DNA of 64,000 bases from Paracoccus sulfuroxidans (GCF_007830335.1 NZ_VLKU01000007.1:186001-250000), one strand, 5' to 3'; positions 39,664 through 49,393 are shown, numbered from the stretch's first letter. The notes: generated by a model from the letters alone, not told the origin. Numbers and translations are program-made.

Positions 39664-40406
39664 ATGCGGATTGCGAAATCTCGGTCACGGGCCTCAGGAA
39701 AAGCTTCGGCCCGCTGACGGTGCTGAACGGCATCGACCTGCGCCTGAAAGCGGGAGAGCGGGTGGCGATCATCGGCCCCTCGGGGACGGGAAAGTCGACG
39801 CTTCTGCGCTGCATGAACTATCTCGACCGGCCTGAGGCAGGCGTCATCCGCATTGGCGATCTGACGGTCGATGCGGCGACGGTGACGCGCCAGCAGATTC
39901 TGGCCCTGCGGCGGCGCACCAGCTTTGTCTTTCAGCATTACGCGCTTTTCGCCAACAAGACCGCCCGGGAAAACATCACCGAGGGTCTGATCGGCGTGCG
40001 TGGCATACCTTTGGCTGAGGCGAACCGCCGGGCCGACCGGATTCTGGCCGATATCGGCCTTTCGGACAAAGCTGGCAGCTATCCCGCCGCGCTGTCCGGC
40101 GGGCAGCAGCAGCGCGTCGGCATCGGCCGGGCGATGGCAATGGAATCGGACCTGATGCTCTTTGACGAGCCGACCTCGGCGCTGGACCCGGAATGGGTGG
40201 GCGAGGTGCTGGACCTGATCCGGCGCGTCGCAGACGGGCGTCAGACCATGCTGATCGTCACGCATGAGATGCAGTTCGCGCGTGAAATCGCCGACCGGAT
40301 CGTCTTCATGGAGGGCGGCCGCATCGTCGAACAGGGCCCTCCGGCGCAGATTTTCGACAATCCCCGGGACGAGCGGACCCGCGCTTTCCTGCGCCGCGTC
40401 GGCTGA
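39660..40406 (+). CDS. Amino acid ABC transporter ATP-binding protein
   Basis: ATPase of 248 residues for the preceding permease. Walker A GPSGTGKST (about residues 39-47), Q-loop VFQHYALFANKT, signature LSGGQQQRVGIGRAM, Walker B LMLFDEPTSALDP and the switch VTHEMQF are complete. Typical of the polar amino acid uptake family. Confidence 0.92.
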   Translation: MNADCEISVTGLRKSFGPLTVLNGIDLRLKAGERVAIIGPSGTGKSTLLRCMNYLDRPEAGVIRIGDLTVDAATVTRQQILALRRRTSFVFQHYALFANKTARENITEGLIGVRGIPLAEANRRADRILADIGLSDKAGSYPAALSGGQQQRVGIGRAMAMESDLMLFDEPTSALDPEWVGEVLDLIRRVADGRQTMLIVTHEMQFAREIADRIVFMEGGRIVEQGPPAQIFDNPRDERTRAFLRRVG

Positions 40407-40494
40407 TCCGCCAGTTACAACCTTTGGCTAGCTTGTACCTGACCCGCCAGAGGGCAAACCTGCCGTGATTACAAGGTCTATCGGAGGAAGGACC

Positions 40495-41079
40495 ATGGCA
40501 GATACTTCTGGGGTGAAAATCCATCCCGCAGTCGATAACGGCGTGAAGCCGGGCAATCCGGGCTTTACCGGCGGCGAACTGCACTGCAAGTGCGGCTCGA
40601 ATCCGGTCAAGGTTTCGGTCAAGTCGCAGACGGCGCATAACCACGTCTGTGGCTGCACCAAGTGCTGGAAGCCGGAAGGCGCGATCTTCTCGCAGGTTGC
40701 GGTTGTCGGCCGCGATGCGGTTTCGGTGACGCAGGGCGAAGAAAAGCTCGAGATCGTCAACAAGGACGCGCCGATCCAGCGCCACAAGTGCAAGGATTGC
40801 GGCGTGCACATGTACGGCCGCATCGAGAACAAGGAACATCCGTTCTACGGTCTCGACTTCGTGCACACCGAACTTTCGGACCAGACCGGCTGGTCGGCTC
40901 CGGAATTCGCGGCATTCGTCAGCTCGGTCATCGAATCGGGTGTCGATCCCAGCCGCATGGACGGTATCCGTGCGCGTCTGCGCGAGCTTGGGCTTGAACC
41001 CTACGACGCGCTGTCGCCGCCCCTGATGGACGCCATTGCGACTCATGTCGCCAAGAAGTCCGGCGCCCTGCCGGCCTGA
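40495..41079 (+). CDS. gfa: S-(hydroxymethyl)glutathione synthase (glutathione-dependent formaldehyde-activating enzyme)
   Basis: A 194-residue zinc protein that joins formaldehyde and glutathione, first step of glutathione-linked formaldehyde oxidation. The zinc motifs are [11 protein letters not shown] and CGCTKCW (about residues 31-61) and [14 protein letters not shown]. Length is the same as recalled for the Paracoccus denitrificans enzyme. ATG 40495 follows GGAGGAAGG. It is followed by flhA, its partner dehydrogenase, after 106 bases with a hairpin. Confidence 0.95.
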   Translation: MADTSGVKIHPAVDNGVKPGNPGFTGGELHCKCGSNPVKVSVKSQTAHNHVCGCTKCWKPEGAIFSQVAVVGRDAVSVTQGEEKLEIVNKDAPIQRHKCKDCGVHMYGRIENKEHPFYGLDFVHTELSDQTGWSAPEFAAFVSSVIESGVDPSRMDGIRARLRELGLEPYDALSPPLMDAIATHVAKKSGALPA

Positions 41080-41106
41080 TGGGCCTGATCCCGCCGGGAT
41101 TCTACA

Positions 41107-41128
41107 GGGGGTCGGTTTACCGGCCCCC
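41107..41128 (+). promoter_or_regulatory. Hairpin between gfa and flhA
   Basis: GGGGGTCGG (41107-41115) pairs with CCGGCCCCC (41120-41128) around TTTA, with one G-U pair. No T-run follows. It may stabilise the gfa message or act as a partial terminator. Confidence 0.5.
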
Positions 41129-41185
41129 GACGCCATGAAATACAGCAGGCCTGCAAGGCCGACGCATTCTTAAGGAGAGCAAATT

Positions 41186-42313
<1,128 letters not shown>

Positions 42314-42387
42314 TCGGAAAGCACTGCTTAGGTAAAAGGCGGCGGGGACGGGGAACCGGCTCCGCCGTCAACATGAAAGGACCGATC

Positions 42388-43026
42388 ATGGCGAAGCACT
42401 TCATTCTGGACGACGACGATGACGACGACGATGACGAGCCCCGTCAGGACGCGCCGAAGGAAGAAGGCTTGGGCCTGCCGGAAGGCGACAAGATCGGCAA
42501 GCTCTACTTCAAATCGCGCACGGTGATCGTCGCAGGCCAGATCAACGACAAGCTGGCCCAGCGGACCGTCGCGCATCTTCTGGCGCTGGCCGAAGATGGC
42601 GACAAGCCGATCAACATGCTGATCTCCTCGCCCGGCGGGCATGTGGAATCGGGCGACATGATCCATGACGTGATCAAGTTCATCCGCCCGACCGTGCGCA
42701 CCATCGGCTCAGGCTGGGTGGCATCGGCAGGCGCGCTGATCTTCGTCGCGGCGAAGAAGGAAAACCGCTACTGCCTGCCCAACACGCGCTTCCTGCTGCA
42801 CCAGCCCTCGGGCGGGATCGGAGGGACGTCCTCGGACATGATGATCCAGGCCGAGCAGGTGCGTCAGATGCGCGACCGTCTGAACCAGATCTTTGCCGAT
42901 GCGACCGGCCAGTCCATCGAACGGATCGAGAAGGACACGCAGCGCGACTTCTGGCTGAACACCCAGGAGGCGCTGGACTACGGCCTGCTGGGCCAGGTCA
43001 TCCGCACCGTGGATGAGCTGAAATGA
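42388..43026 (+). CDS. ClpP-like serine protease with poly-aspartate N terminus
   Basis: ClpP-fold protease of 212 residues. The catalytic residues can be matched: Ser in GWVASAGALIFVAA, His in LLHQPSGG, and Asp in TQRDFWLNTQEALDYGLL. ISSPGGHVESGDMIHD is the oxyanion-side segment. Unlike housekeeping ClpP it has nine aspartates in a row (residues 8-16) at the N terminus, where ClpP usually carries its processed leader and axial loops. No Clp ATPase gene is adjacent. It lies between flhA and fghA and overlaps the GNAT gene by 4 bases. ATG 42388 follows AAAGGA; ATG 42373 is in frame. Confidence 0.85.
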   Translation: MAKHFILDDDDDDDDDEPRQDAPKEEGLGLPEGDKIGKLYFKSRTVIVAGQINDKLAQRTVAHLLALAEDGDKPINMLISSPGGHVESGDMIHDVIKFIRPTVRTIGSGWVASAGALIFVAAKKENRYCLPNTRFLLHQPSGGIGGTSSDMMIQAEQVRQMRDRLNQIFADATGQSIERIEKDTQRDFWLNTQEALDYGLLGQVIRTVDELK

Positions 43027-43541
43027 CTTCGACCAGCGGGCAGGCTCTTGTCCGGCCCGCCACCTCTGACGACCACGACGCGATATGGTCCATCCTCGCG
43101 CCCGTCTATCGGGCCGGGGAGACCTATTGCATCCCCACCGACATCTCGCGCGAGGATGCGCTGCTGGACTGGTTCCAGACGCCCTTCACCGCCTTCGTGG
43201 CCGAGGTGGACGGGCGTATCCTTGGCACCAGCCATGTGGGCCGCAACCGCCCCGGAGCCGCCTCGCATGTGGCGAACGCCAGCTTTGCGACGCATCCCGA
43301 TGCGCGCGGGCGCGGCGTGGCCAAGACGCTGGTTGCGCATGCCAAGACCTGGGCGCGCGAGCAGGGCTTCCGCGCGATGCAGTTCAATTTCGTCGTTTCG
43401 ACCAATGCCGATGCCGTTCATTCGTGGCAGAAGGCCGGCTTTGATATTGTGGGCCGGCTGCCAGCCGCCTTTCTTCACCCCAAACATGGCTATGTCGACG
43501 CATTGGTCATGTTTCAGGACCTTACAGGAGGACAGCCATGA
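43023..43541 (+). CDS. GNAT-family N-acetyltransferase
   Basis: A 172-residue acetyltransferase fold. The acetyl-CoA motif is HPDARGRGVAKTLVAHAKTWAREQGF (about residues 97-122), preceded by VANASFATH and followed by FNFVVSTNADAVHSWQKAGFDIVGRLP. Substrate unknown. It overlaps both the ClpP-like gene and fghA by 4 bases, so it is made with the formaldehyde enzymes. Confidence 0.87.
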   Translation: MTSTSGQALVRPATSDDHDAIWSILAPVYRAGETYCIPTDISREDALLDWFQTPFTAFVAEVDGRILGTSHVGRNRPGAASHVANASFATHPDARGRGVAKTLVAHAKTWAREQGFRAMQFNFVVSTNADAVHSWQKAGFDIVGRLPAAFLHPKHGYVDALVMFQDLTGGQP

Positions 43542-44377
43542 CCTTGGCCTATGAGACCGTTTCCGAAAACCGCAGCTTTGGCGGCACGCAGGGCGTCTAC
43601 AAGCACAAATCCCAGACCACCGGCACCGAGATGACCTTCGCCATCTACCTGCCGCCGGACGCGCAGCATCGCAAGGTTCCGGTGCTGTGGTATCTGTCGG
43701 GCCTGACCTGCACGCATGAGAATGCGATGACCAAGGCGGGCGCGCAGGAATGGGCGGCCGAGGCCGGGATCGCGGTGATCTTCCCTGACACCTCGCCGCG
43801 TGGTGAAGGCGTGGCCAATGACGACGCCTATGATCTGGGGCAGGGCGCGGGCTTCTATGTCGACGCGACCGAATCGCCCTGGTCGCCGCATTTCAAGATG
43901 TGGCACTACATCACGCATGAACTGCCCGAGCTGGTCTTCGGGAACTTCCCGCTGGACCGCGACGCGCAGGGCATCACCGGCCACTCGATGGGCGGCCATG
44001 GCGCGCTGACCATCGCGATGACCTTCCCCGAGCGGTATCGCTCGGTCTCGGCCTTCGCGCCGATCGCCAACCCCTCGAAATCGGACTGGGGCCGCAAGCA
44101 GTTCACCGCCTATCTGGGCAGCGACGAAAGCAAGTGGCAGGCGCATGATTCCACCGTTCTGATGCGCGAACGCGGCTACCCGGGCGAGATTCTGATCGAT
44201 CAGGGTGCCAGCGACCAGTTCCTGGACCTGCTGAAGCCGGAAGCCCTGGCCGAGGCCATGGCGGCCCGCCGTCAGCCGGGCGTCTTCCGCATGCAGGAAG
44301 GCTATGACCACAGCTATTACTTCGTGCAGACCTTCATGGGCGACCACATCCAGTGGCACGCCGAGCGTCTGGGCTAA
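43538..44377 (+). CDS. fghA: S-formylglutathione hydrolase
   Basis: Alpha/beta hydrolase (esterase D family) of 279 residues that releases formate and glutathione. The nucleophile elbow is GHSMGGHGAL (serine about residue 149), with WYLSGLTCTHENAMTKAGAQ near the N terminus, DQGASDQFL and the catalytic histidine in GYDHSYYFVQTF. The frame has GGAGGA just before the ATG. A strong terminator follows, ending the flhA-to-fghA unit. Confidence 0.96.
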   Translation: MTLAYETVSENRSFGGTQGVYKHKSQTTGTEMTFAIYLPPDAQHRKVPVLWYLSGLTCTHENAMTKAGAQEWAAEAGIAVIFPDTSPRGEGVANDDAYDLGQGAGFYVDATESPWSPHFKMWHYITHELPELVFGNFPLDRDAQGITGHSMGGHGALTIAMTFPERYRSVSAFAPIANPSKSDWGRKQFTAYLGSDESKWQAHDSTVLMRERGYPGEILIDQGASDQFLDLLKPEALAEAMAARRQPGVFRMQEGYDHSYYFVQTFMGDHIQWHAERLG

Positions 44378-44390
44378 CCTATTGAAGCAC

Positions 44391-44419
44391 AAAGGTCGGG
44401 AAGTCTTTCCCGACCTTTT
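44391..44419 (+). terminator. Rho-independent terminator after fghA
   Basis: AAAGGTCGGGAA (44391-44402) pairs with TTTCCCGACCTTT (44407-44418) around a short loop and ends in TTTT. Nearly perfect twelve-base stem. Confidence 0.93.
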
Positions 44420-44428
44420 GCCTAGTTT

Positions 44429-44444
44429 CCCTAATACTTTAGGG
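44429..44444. promoter_or_regulatory. Palindrome upstream of xoxF
   Basis: CCCTAA-TACT-TTAGGG, a perfect six-base inverted repeat 110 bases before the xoxF ATG and just after the fghA terminator. It could be an operator for the methanol or formaldehyde regulators, which are not in this window. No test can be made from sequence alone. Confidence 0.4.
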
Positions 44445-44553
44445 CCAGAAGACTCGCAGCCGCGTTGACCGGTTGGAGAACTGCCCAAAGACTTCGCTTA
44501 TGGACCGAGGTGCCCTCGTTGTTGCGCCCGTTCCACCAACGCGGAGGAATCAA

Positions 44554-46356
44554 ATGAAATCGATGATCAAGGGCGCTGGCATCGCTCTAATGCTGTCGGG
44601 CACGGCGGCGCTTGCCAATGAAAGCGTCATGGCCGAGATCGCCAAGCCCCAACAATGGGCGATCCAGACCGGCGACTATGCGAACACCCGCTATTCCACC
44701 CTCGACCAGATCAACAAGGACAACGTGAAGGATCTGCGCGTCGCGTGGAGCTTCTCGACCGGCGTCCTGCGTGGCCATGAGGGCTCGCCCCTCGTCATCG
44801 GCGACGTGATGTATGTCCACACCCCGTTCCCGAACAATGTGTTCGCGCTGGACCTGAACAATGACGGCAAGATCCTGTGGAAATATGAGCCGCAGCAGGA
44901 CCCGAACGTCATCGCCGTGATGTGCTGTGACACCGTCAGCCGCGGCCTGGCCTATGCGGACGGCATGGTCTTCCTGCCGCAGGCCGACACCACGGTCGTG
45001 GCGCTGGACGCCAAGACCGGCGAAGTGAAATGGCAGACCAAGATCGGCGATCCGGCCATCGGCGAGACGCTGACCATGGCCACCATGCCGGTCAAGGACA
45101 AGCTTATGGTCGGGATCTCGGGCGGTGAATACGGCGTCCGTGGCCGTGCCACCGCGCTGAACCTGAAAGACGGTTCGGTCGCGTGGAAAGCCTATTCGAC
45201 CGGCCCCGATGACGAAATGCTGGTCGACCCGGAAAAGACCATGGTTCTGGGCAAGCCGATCGGCAAGGACAGCTCGCTCAACAGCTGGGAAGGCGATCAG
45301 TGGAAGATCGGCGGCGGCACCATCTGGGGCTGGTTCTCGTATGATCCGGACACCAACCTCGTCTATTACGGCACCGGCAACCCCTCGACCTGGAACCCCT
45401 CGCAGCGTCCGGGTGACAACAAGTGGTCGATGACCATCATGGCCCGCGATGCCGACACCGGCATGGCCAAGTGGTTCTATCAGATGACGCCCCATGACGA
45501 ATGGGACTATGACGGCGTCAACGAGAACATCCTGACCAACCAGACCATGGACGGGGTCGAGCGCAAGCTGCTGACCCACTTCGACCGGAACGGCTTCGGC
45601 TATACGCTGGACCGCGAAACGGGCGAGCTGCTGGTGGCGAAGAAATTCGACCCGGCCGTCAACTGGGCGACGGAAGTCGTGATGGATCCGGCCTCGGATC
45701 AATACGGCCGTCCGCAGGTCGTGGCGGAATACTCGACCAGCCAGAACGGCGAAGACGAGAACACCACCGGCATCTGCCCGGCGGCGCTCGGCTCGAAGGA
45801 CATGCAGCCTGCGGCATTCTCGCCGAAGACCAACCTGTTCTACGTGCCGACCAACCACGTCTGCATGGACTACGAACCCTTCCGCGTCGCCTACACCGCA
45901 GGCCAGCCCTATGTGGGCGCCACGCTCTCGATGTTCCCGGCACCGGAAAGCCATGGCGGCATGGGCAACTTCATCGCCTGGGACAACACCAAGGGTGAGA
46001 TCAAGTGGTCGCTGCCCGAGCAGTTCTCGGTGTGGTCGGGCGCTCTGGCCACGGCGGGCGATGTCGTCTTCTACGGCACGCTTGAGGGCTATCTGAAGGC
46101 CGTCAGCGCCGACACCGGCGAAGAGCTTTACAAGTTCAAGACGCCGTCGGGCATCATCGGCAACGTCATGACCTATGAGCATGGTGGCAAGCAGTACATC
46201 GGCGTCCTGTCGGGCGTTGGCGGCTGGGCCGGCATCGGTCTGGCAGCTGGTCTGACCAACCCGAACGAAGGTCTGGGTGCGGTCGGTGGCTATGCCTCGC
46301 TGTCGCAATACACCGAACTTGGCGGTCAGCTGACCGTGTTTGAACTGCCGGGTTAA
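44554..46356 (+). CDS. xoxF: Lanthanide-type PQQ methanol dehydrogenase XoxF
   Basis: Periplasmic eight-bladed quinoprotein of 600 residues oxidising methanol (and often formaldehyde). Signal peptide [20 protein letters not shown]. The vicinal disulfide is C124-C125 ([10 protein letters not shown]). The active site reads [11 protein letters not shown]: Asp318 is the catalytic base and Asp320 the extra acid that binds a rare-earth ion in XoxF; calcium-type MxaF has alanine there. Tryptophan-docking motifs ([11 protein letters not shown] and others) repeat through the chain. ATG 44554 follows GCGGAGGAA. cycB and xoxJ follow, but no mxaI small subunit gene does. Confidence 0.97.
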   Translation: MKSMIKGAGIALMLSGTAALANESVMAEIAKPQQWAIQTGDYANTRYSTLDQINKDNVKDLRVAWSFSTGVLRGHEGSPLVIGDVMYVHTPFPNNVFALDLNNDGKILWKYEPQQDPNVIAVMCCDTVSRGLAYADGMVFLPQADTTVVALDAKTGEVKWQTKIGDPAIGETLTMATMPVKDKLMVGISGGEYGVRGRATALNLKDGSVAWKAYSTGPDDEMLVDPEKTMVLGKPIGKDSSLNSWEGDQWKIGGGTIWGWFSYDPDTNLVYYGTGNPSTWNPSQRPGDNKWSMTIMARDADTGMAKWFYQMTPHDEWDYDGVNENILTNQTMDGVERKLLTHFDRNGFGYTLDRETGELLVAKKFDPAVNWATEVVMDPASDQYGRPQVVAEYSTSQNGEDENTTGICPAALGSKDMQPAAFSPKTNLFYVPTNHVCMDYEPFRVAYTAGQPYVGATLSMFPAPESHGGMGNFIAWDNTKGEIKWSLPEQFSVWSGALATAGDVVFYGTLEGYLKAVSADTGEELYKFKTPSGIIGNVMTYEHGGKQYIGVLSGVGGWAGIGLAAGLTNPNEGLGAVGGYASLSQYTELGGQLTVFELPG

Positions 46357-46360
46357 TCTG

Positions 46361-46375
46361 TTTCCTGACAGGAAA
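46361..46375 (+). other. Short hairpin after xoxF
   Basis: TTTCCT-GAC-AGGAAA, a perfect six-base stem with a three-base loop five bases after the xoxF stop. Possible 3-prime end stabiliser. Confidence 0.4.
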
Positions 46376-46433
46376 ATCCGGACCGAAAATGGTTCATACT
46401 TTGGTCCAGAAATCTGATCTGTGACTCGAATCA

Positions 46434-46463
46434 AGCCGCTCCAAGGGTAACCTTGGGGCGGCT
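46434..46463 (+). terminator. Strong hairpin between xoxF and cycB
   Basis: AGCCGCTCCAAGG (46434-46446) pairs with CCTTGGGGCGGCT (46451-46463) around GTAA with one G-U wobble, thirteen pairs. ACTTT follows. It ends 36 bases before the cycB ATG, so it likely reduces read-through from xoxF into cycB. Confidence 0.7.
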
Positions 46464-46499
46464 ACTTTACGGTAGACGCACCCAGGGAGAGAGAGACCT

Positions 46500-47126
46500 A
46501 TGACCCACCTGACCACCGCCGGTTTGACGGCGATGTTCCTTGCGCTGGCAGGCCATGCCTATGCTCAGACCGCCGAACAGCCTGCGGAGACCCCCGCCCC
46601 GGCCGCGACCGAAGCTGCGCCTGCCGCAGGGGCCGAGGCTGCTGCCGACGCGCCAGCCGAGACCGCTGAAGCTGGTGGCACGGCCCTGGCGAATGGCATG
46701 GATCTGACCCCCGACAAGATGGAGAACGGTCGCTGGTACAACGCCGAGGGCGTGCCGGTGTTCAAGAAAGAGGCAGACGGCACCTTCGACTATGCCACCT
46801 TCTCGGGCTTCCGCCGCTATTCGGCCGAATGCCACGTCTGCCACGGCCCGGATGGCGAAGGCTCGACCTATGCACCGGCGCTGAAGAAATCGGTGCTGCG
46901 CCTCGACTATTACGACTTCCTTGAGATTGCGGCCTCCGGCAAGCAAGAGGGCAACCTTGTGATGCCCGCATTCGGCACCAACAAGAACGCCTGGTGCTAT
47001 ATCGACGACATCTATGTTTACCTGCTGGCACGCGGCACGGAAGAGCTGCCCCGTGGTCGCCCGGCGAAGCGCGCCGACAAGTCGGATGAGTTTACCGCGC
47101 AGGAAGATTCCTGCATGAACGGATGA
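46500..47126 (+). CDS. cycB: Cytochrome c (c553i type), electron acceptor of XoxF
   Basis: Periplasmic cytochrome c of 208 residues. Signal peptide ends near HAYAQ (residue 23), then an alanine/proline/glutamate-rich linker of about 40 residues, and the heme domain with CHVCH at 111-115 and a probable axial methionine in LVMPAFG. It corresponds to the cytochrome c553i gene next to xoxF in Paracoccus denitrificans (also called xoxG elsewhere). Its stop overlaps xoxJ by 4 bases. Confidence 0.92.
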   Translation: MTHLTTAGLTAMFLALAGHAYAQTAEQPAETPAPAATEAAPAAGAEAAADAPAETAEAGGTALANGMDLTPDKMENGRWYNAEGVPVFKKEADGTFDYATFSGFRRYSAECHVCHGPDGEGSTYAPALKKSVLRLDYYDFLEIAASGKQEGNLVMPAFGTNKNAWCYIDDIYVYLLARGTEELPRGRPAKRADKSDEFTAQEDSCMNG

Positions 47127-47941
47127 GCTTTTACCGCAAACTGGTCGCTGTCCTCGTGACCTGTGCCGTGGCGGTCCCCGCCGCAGCGCAGGTTGCGGAC
47201 CTGCGGTCACATACCGAACTGCGCGTCTGTGCCGACCCGGCGGCGGTGCCCATGTCCTCCGCGGACGGCTCGGGCTTCGAAAACAAGCTGGCCGAGCTTC
47301 TGGCCGCCAAGCTGGAACTGCCGCTGGCCTATACCTGGTTCCCGCAAGGGCCGGGCTTCATCCGCAAGACTCTGCGGGCGGGGCTCTGCGATGTCGTCAT
47401 GGGCTATGCCCAGGGCGATGAGATGGTGCAGAACACGAACCATTACTACACCTCGGCCTATGGGATCGTGACGCGCAAGGACAGCCCGCTGGCGCAGGTC
47501 GACACGCTGACCGACCCGGCGCTGCAGGACAAGCCCATCGGCGTGGTGGCGGGGACGCCTCCGGCGACGCATCTGGCGCGGGCGGGGCTGGCCAAGAACA
47601 TGCGCGGCGCGGATCTGGTGGTGGATCGCCGGATCGAGGACCCGATCGGCGACATGCTGGCGCAGGTGAAATCCGGCGATCTGGCGGCCGCCGTGCTGTG
47701 GGGGCCAATTGCGGGCCCGCTGGTCAAGCACGACCCCGATCTGCAATTCGTGCCGCTGCTGAAGGAACAGACGAACCCGCGCCTGTTCTTCCGCATCACC
47801 ATGGGCGTCCGCGCCGAGGAGCAGGACTGGAAGCGCCAGCTGAACAGCCTGATCCGCCGCAACCAGGCCGAGATCGACGCCATCCTGCGTGAGGCGGGCG
47901 TGCCTCTGCTGGACGATTACGGCAAGGCGCTGAAGGAATGA
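47123..47941 (+). CDS. xoxJ: XoxJ/MxaJ-like periplasmic binding protein
   Basis: A 272-residue periplasmic protein of the solute-binding fold. Signal peptide ends at VPAAAQ. Segments ELRVCADPAAVPMSS, GFENKLAELLAAKL and LRAGLCDVVMGYA are typical of the quinoprotein-dehydrogenase-associated binding proteins. XoxJ is thought to help activate XoxF, perhaps by binding partly folded enzyme. It overlaps cycB and the next gene by 4 bases each, making a xoxF-cycB-xoxJ run. Confidence 0.92.
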   Translation: MSFYRKLVAVLVTCAVAVPAAAQVADLRSHTELRVCADPAAVPMSSADGSGFENKLAELLAAKLELPLAYTWFPQGPGFIRKTLRAGLCDVVMGYAQGDEMVQNTNHYYTSAYGIVTRKDSPLAQVDTLTDPALQDKPIGVVAGTPPATHLARAGLAKNMRGADLVVDRRIEDPIGDMLAQVKSGDLAAAVLWGPIAGPLVKHDPDLQFVPLLKEQTNPRLFFRITMGVRAEEQDWKRQLNSLIRRNQAEIDAILREAGVPLLDDYGKALKE

Positions 47942-48486
47942 GCGTGCGGGCGCTGTTGCAGGCCCTGTGCCTTGCGATGGCGCCCGTCCATCTGCCCATG
48001 GCGCTGGCTGAGGTCGCCGAACCCCCCGATTTTCGCGGAGAGCCGTATCGCGATCCCGTCCCGGCCACCCTTCAGGGCGCGCGGGTGATCGGCGGTGATG
48101 AGGCGTTGCGGCTGCACGATCAGGGCGTGGCTTTTGTCGACGTCTATCCCCGCCAGCAAAAGCCTGCGGGCCTTCCGGCGGGCATGCTGTGGCACGCCGC
48201 TCCGCATCAGACGATCCCCGGCGCGACCTGGCTTTACGACACCGGCTATCAGCAGATCTCCCCGGCCGAGGCGCAGCGCCTGAAGGACGGATTGGCCCGC
48301 GTCACGCAGGGCGATCCGGCGCGTCCGGTGGTAATCTTCTGCATGTCGGATTGCTGGATGAGCTGGAACGCCGCCAAGCGTGCGGTGGCCCTTGGCTATC
48401 GCGATGTGCTGTGGTTTCCCGAGGGCACGGATGGCTGGATCCTTGCCGGGCGCGATCTGGTTGAGGCTAGCGCTGACGACCCGTGA
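47938..48486 (+). CDS. Rhodanese-like PQQ-associated periplasmic protein with CxxxCW motif
   Basis: A 182-residue secreted protein of the group described as PQQ-dependent catabolism-associated CXXCW-motif proteins. Signal peptide ends near residue 24. The rhodanese-like fold is seen in VAFVDVYPRQ and the active loop VVIFCMSDCWMSWNAAKRA, where two cysteines and a tryptophan (C-x3-C-W as written here) take the rhodanese active-site position. Function unknown; sulfur transfer, thiol redox or metal delivery are possibilities. It overlaps xoxJ by 4 bases and converges with the next gene by 20 bases. Confidence 0.87.
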   Translation: MSVRALLQALCLAMAPVHLPMALAEVAEPPDFRGEPYRDPVPATLQGARVIGGDEALRLHDQGVAFVDVYPRQQKPAGLPAGMLWHAAPHQTIPGATWLYDTGYQQISPAEAQRLKDGLARVTQGDPARPVVIFCMSDCWMSWNAAKRAVALGYRDVLWFPEGTDGWILAGRDLVEASADDP

Positions 48487-49393
48487 ACAGGCCGAAGGCG
48501 CGGGGGCCGTCCGGCATCTCGATCTTGCGCGTGATCTCCAGACTGGCCGCGTCGATCAGCACCAGCGTGTTCGAATCCCAATGCGCCACCGCCACGCCCG
48601 AGCCATCGGGCAGGGTGGCGATGCCCTCGGGGTAGTCGCCCGTCTCGATCTGGCCCAGTTCGGTCAGGCTTTCGGGGTCAAACACCGTGACCGTCCCGGC
48701 ATATTGGTCTGTGACGAAGCCCTTGCCGCCCGCGAAGGCGATGCCATAGGGGTGGCTGCCGGTCTTGACCTGCCCAACGGCTTTCGCCTGCGCCGGATCG
48801 ATCACCGTGACGCTGTCGCCTTGCACATCCGCCGTCCAGAAGCGCCCCTCGTACCAGGTCACGCTGTAGGGGTGCAGCCCGGTCGCGACATGGGCGATCA
48901 ACTGGCCGGTTGATGCGTCGAAGATCGACAGGCGGTTGTCATCGCGGTCCGCCGTGGCGACCAGCTTCCCATCCTCGCTGACCGCGACGCCCGCAGGTGC
49001 CTTGCCGGTGGGCGCAGTCCAGAGAGGCTTCAGATCGGCGTCCAGACGGATCAGCTTTTCGCCGTACCAGTCGGTCAGAAACGCCCCGCCATCCGCCGCA
49101 GCGGCGATGCCGAAGGCGCCTTCGCCCATCTCGGCCTGCCGCAGCGATGCGCCGCTTTCGTCAAGGACGCTCAGCCGCCCGGTCTCGGCCGAGATGACAT
49201 AGGCGCGGCCATGCGCAGGGTCATAGGCCACGGGCGCGGGCGCGCCCTCGACCGGCACCTCGGCAAGAATGGTGCCCGAGGTCAGGTCGACCACCGACAC
49301 CATATTCGCATTCTGCGAGGTCACGAATGCCAGATCGGCAGCCATGGCGGGCTGCAGCGACAGGGCCGCCGCGACCATCGCGGGGCGGATCAT
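48467..49393 (-). CDS. PQQ-associated YVTN-type beta-propeller protein (first copy)
   Basis: Secreted 308-residue protein. Signal peptide MIRPAMVAAALSLQPAMA. Repeats of about 40 residues with the pattern V-x-V-I/V-D-x-x-T/S-G-x-x-x-x-x-V / G-x-x-P-x-x-V/I (for example GLHPYSVTWYEG, GSHPYGIAFAGG, GDYPEGIATLPDG) give a seven-bladed propeller. Its 3-prime end overlaps the 3-prime end of the rhodanese gene by 20 bases. Partner genes 49390-50451 lie upstream on the same strand. Related to the copy at 51830, but clearly diverged. Confidence 0.86.
   Translation of the reverse strand: MIRPAMVAAALSLQPAMAADLAFVTSQNANMVSVVDLTSGTILAEVPVEGAPAPVAYDPAHGRAYVISAETGRLSVLDESGASLRQAEMGEGAFGIAAAADGGAFLTDWYGEKLIRLDADLKPLWTAPTGKAPAGVAVSEDGKLVATADRDDNRLSIFDASTGQLIAHVATGLHPYSVTWYEGRFWTADVQGDSVTVIDPAQAKAVGQVKTGSHPYGIAFAGGKGFVTDQYAGTVTVFDPESLTELGQIETGDYPEGIATLPDGSGVAVAHWDSNTLVLIDAASLEITRKIEMPDGPRAFGLFTGRQR

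Noticed and set aside
42409..42438. Aspartate codon run in the ClpP-like gene as an assembly artefact
   Set aside because: GAC and GAT are mixed, the frame stays open on both sides and the downstream ClpP fold is intact.
44587..46434. Open frame of 615 codons on the minus strand
   Set aside because: Exact shadow of xoxF, rich in Arg, His and Val as expected of an antisense reading.
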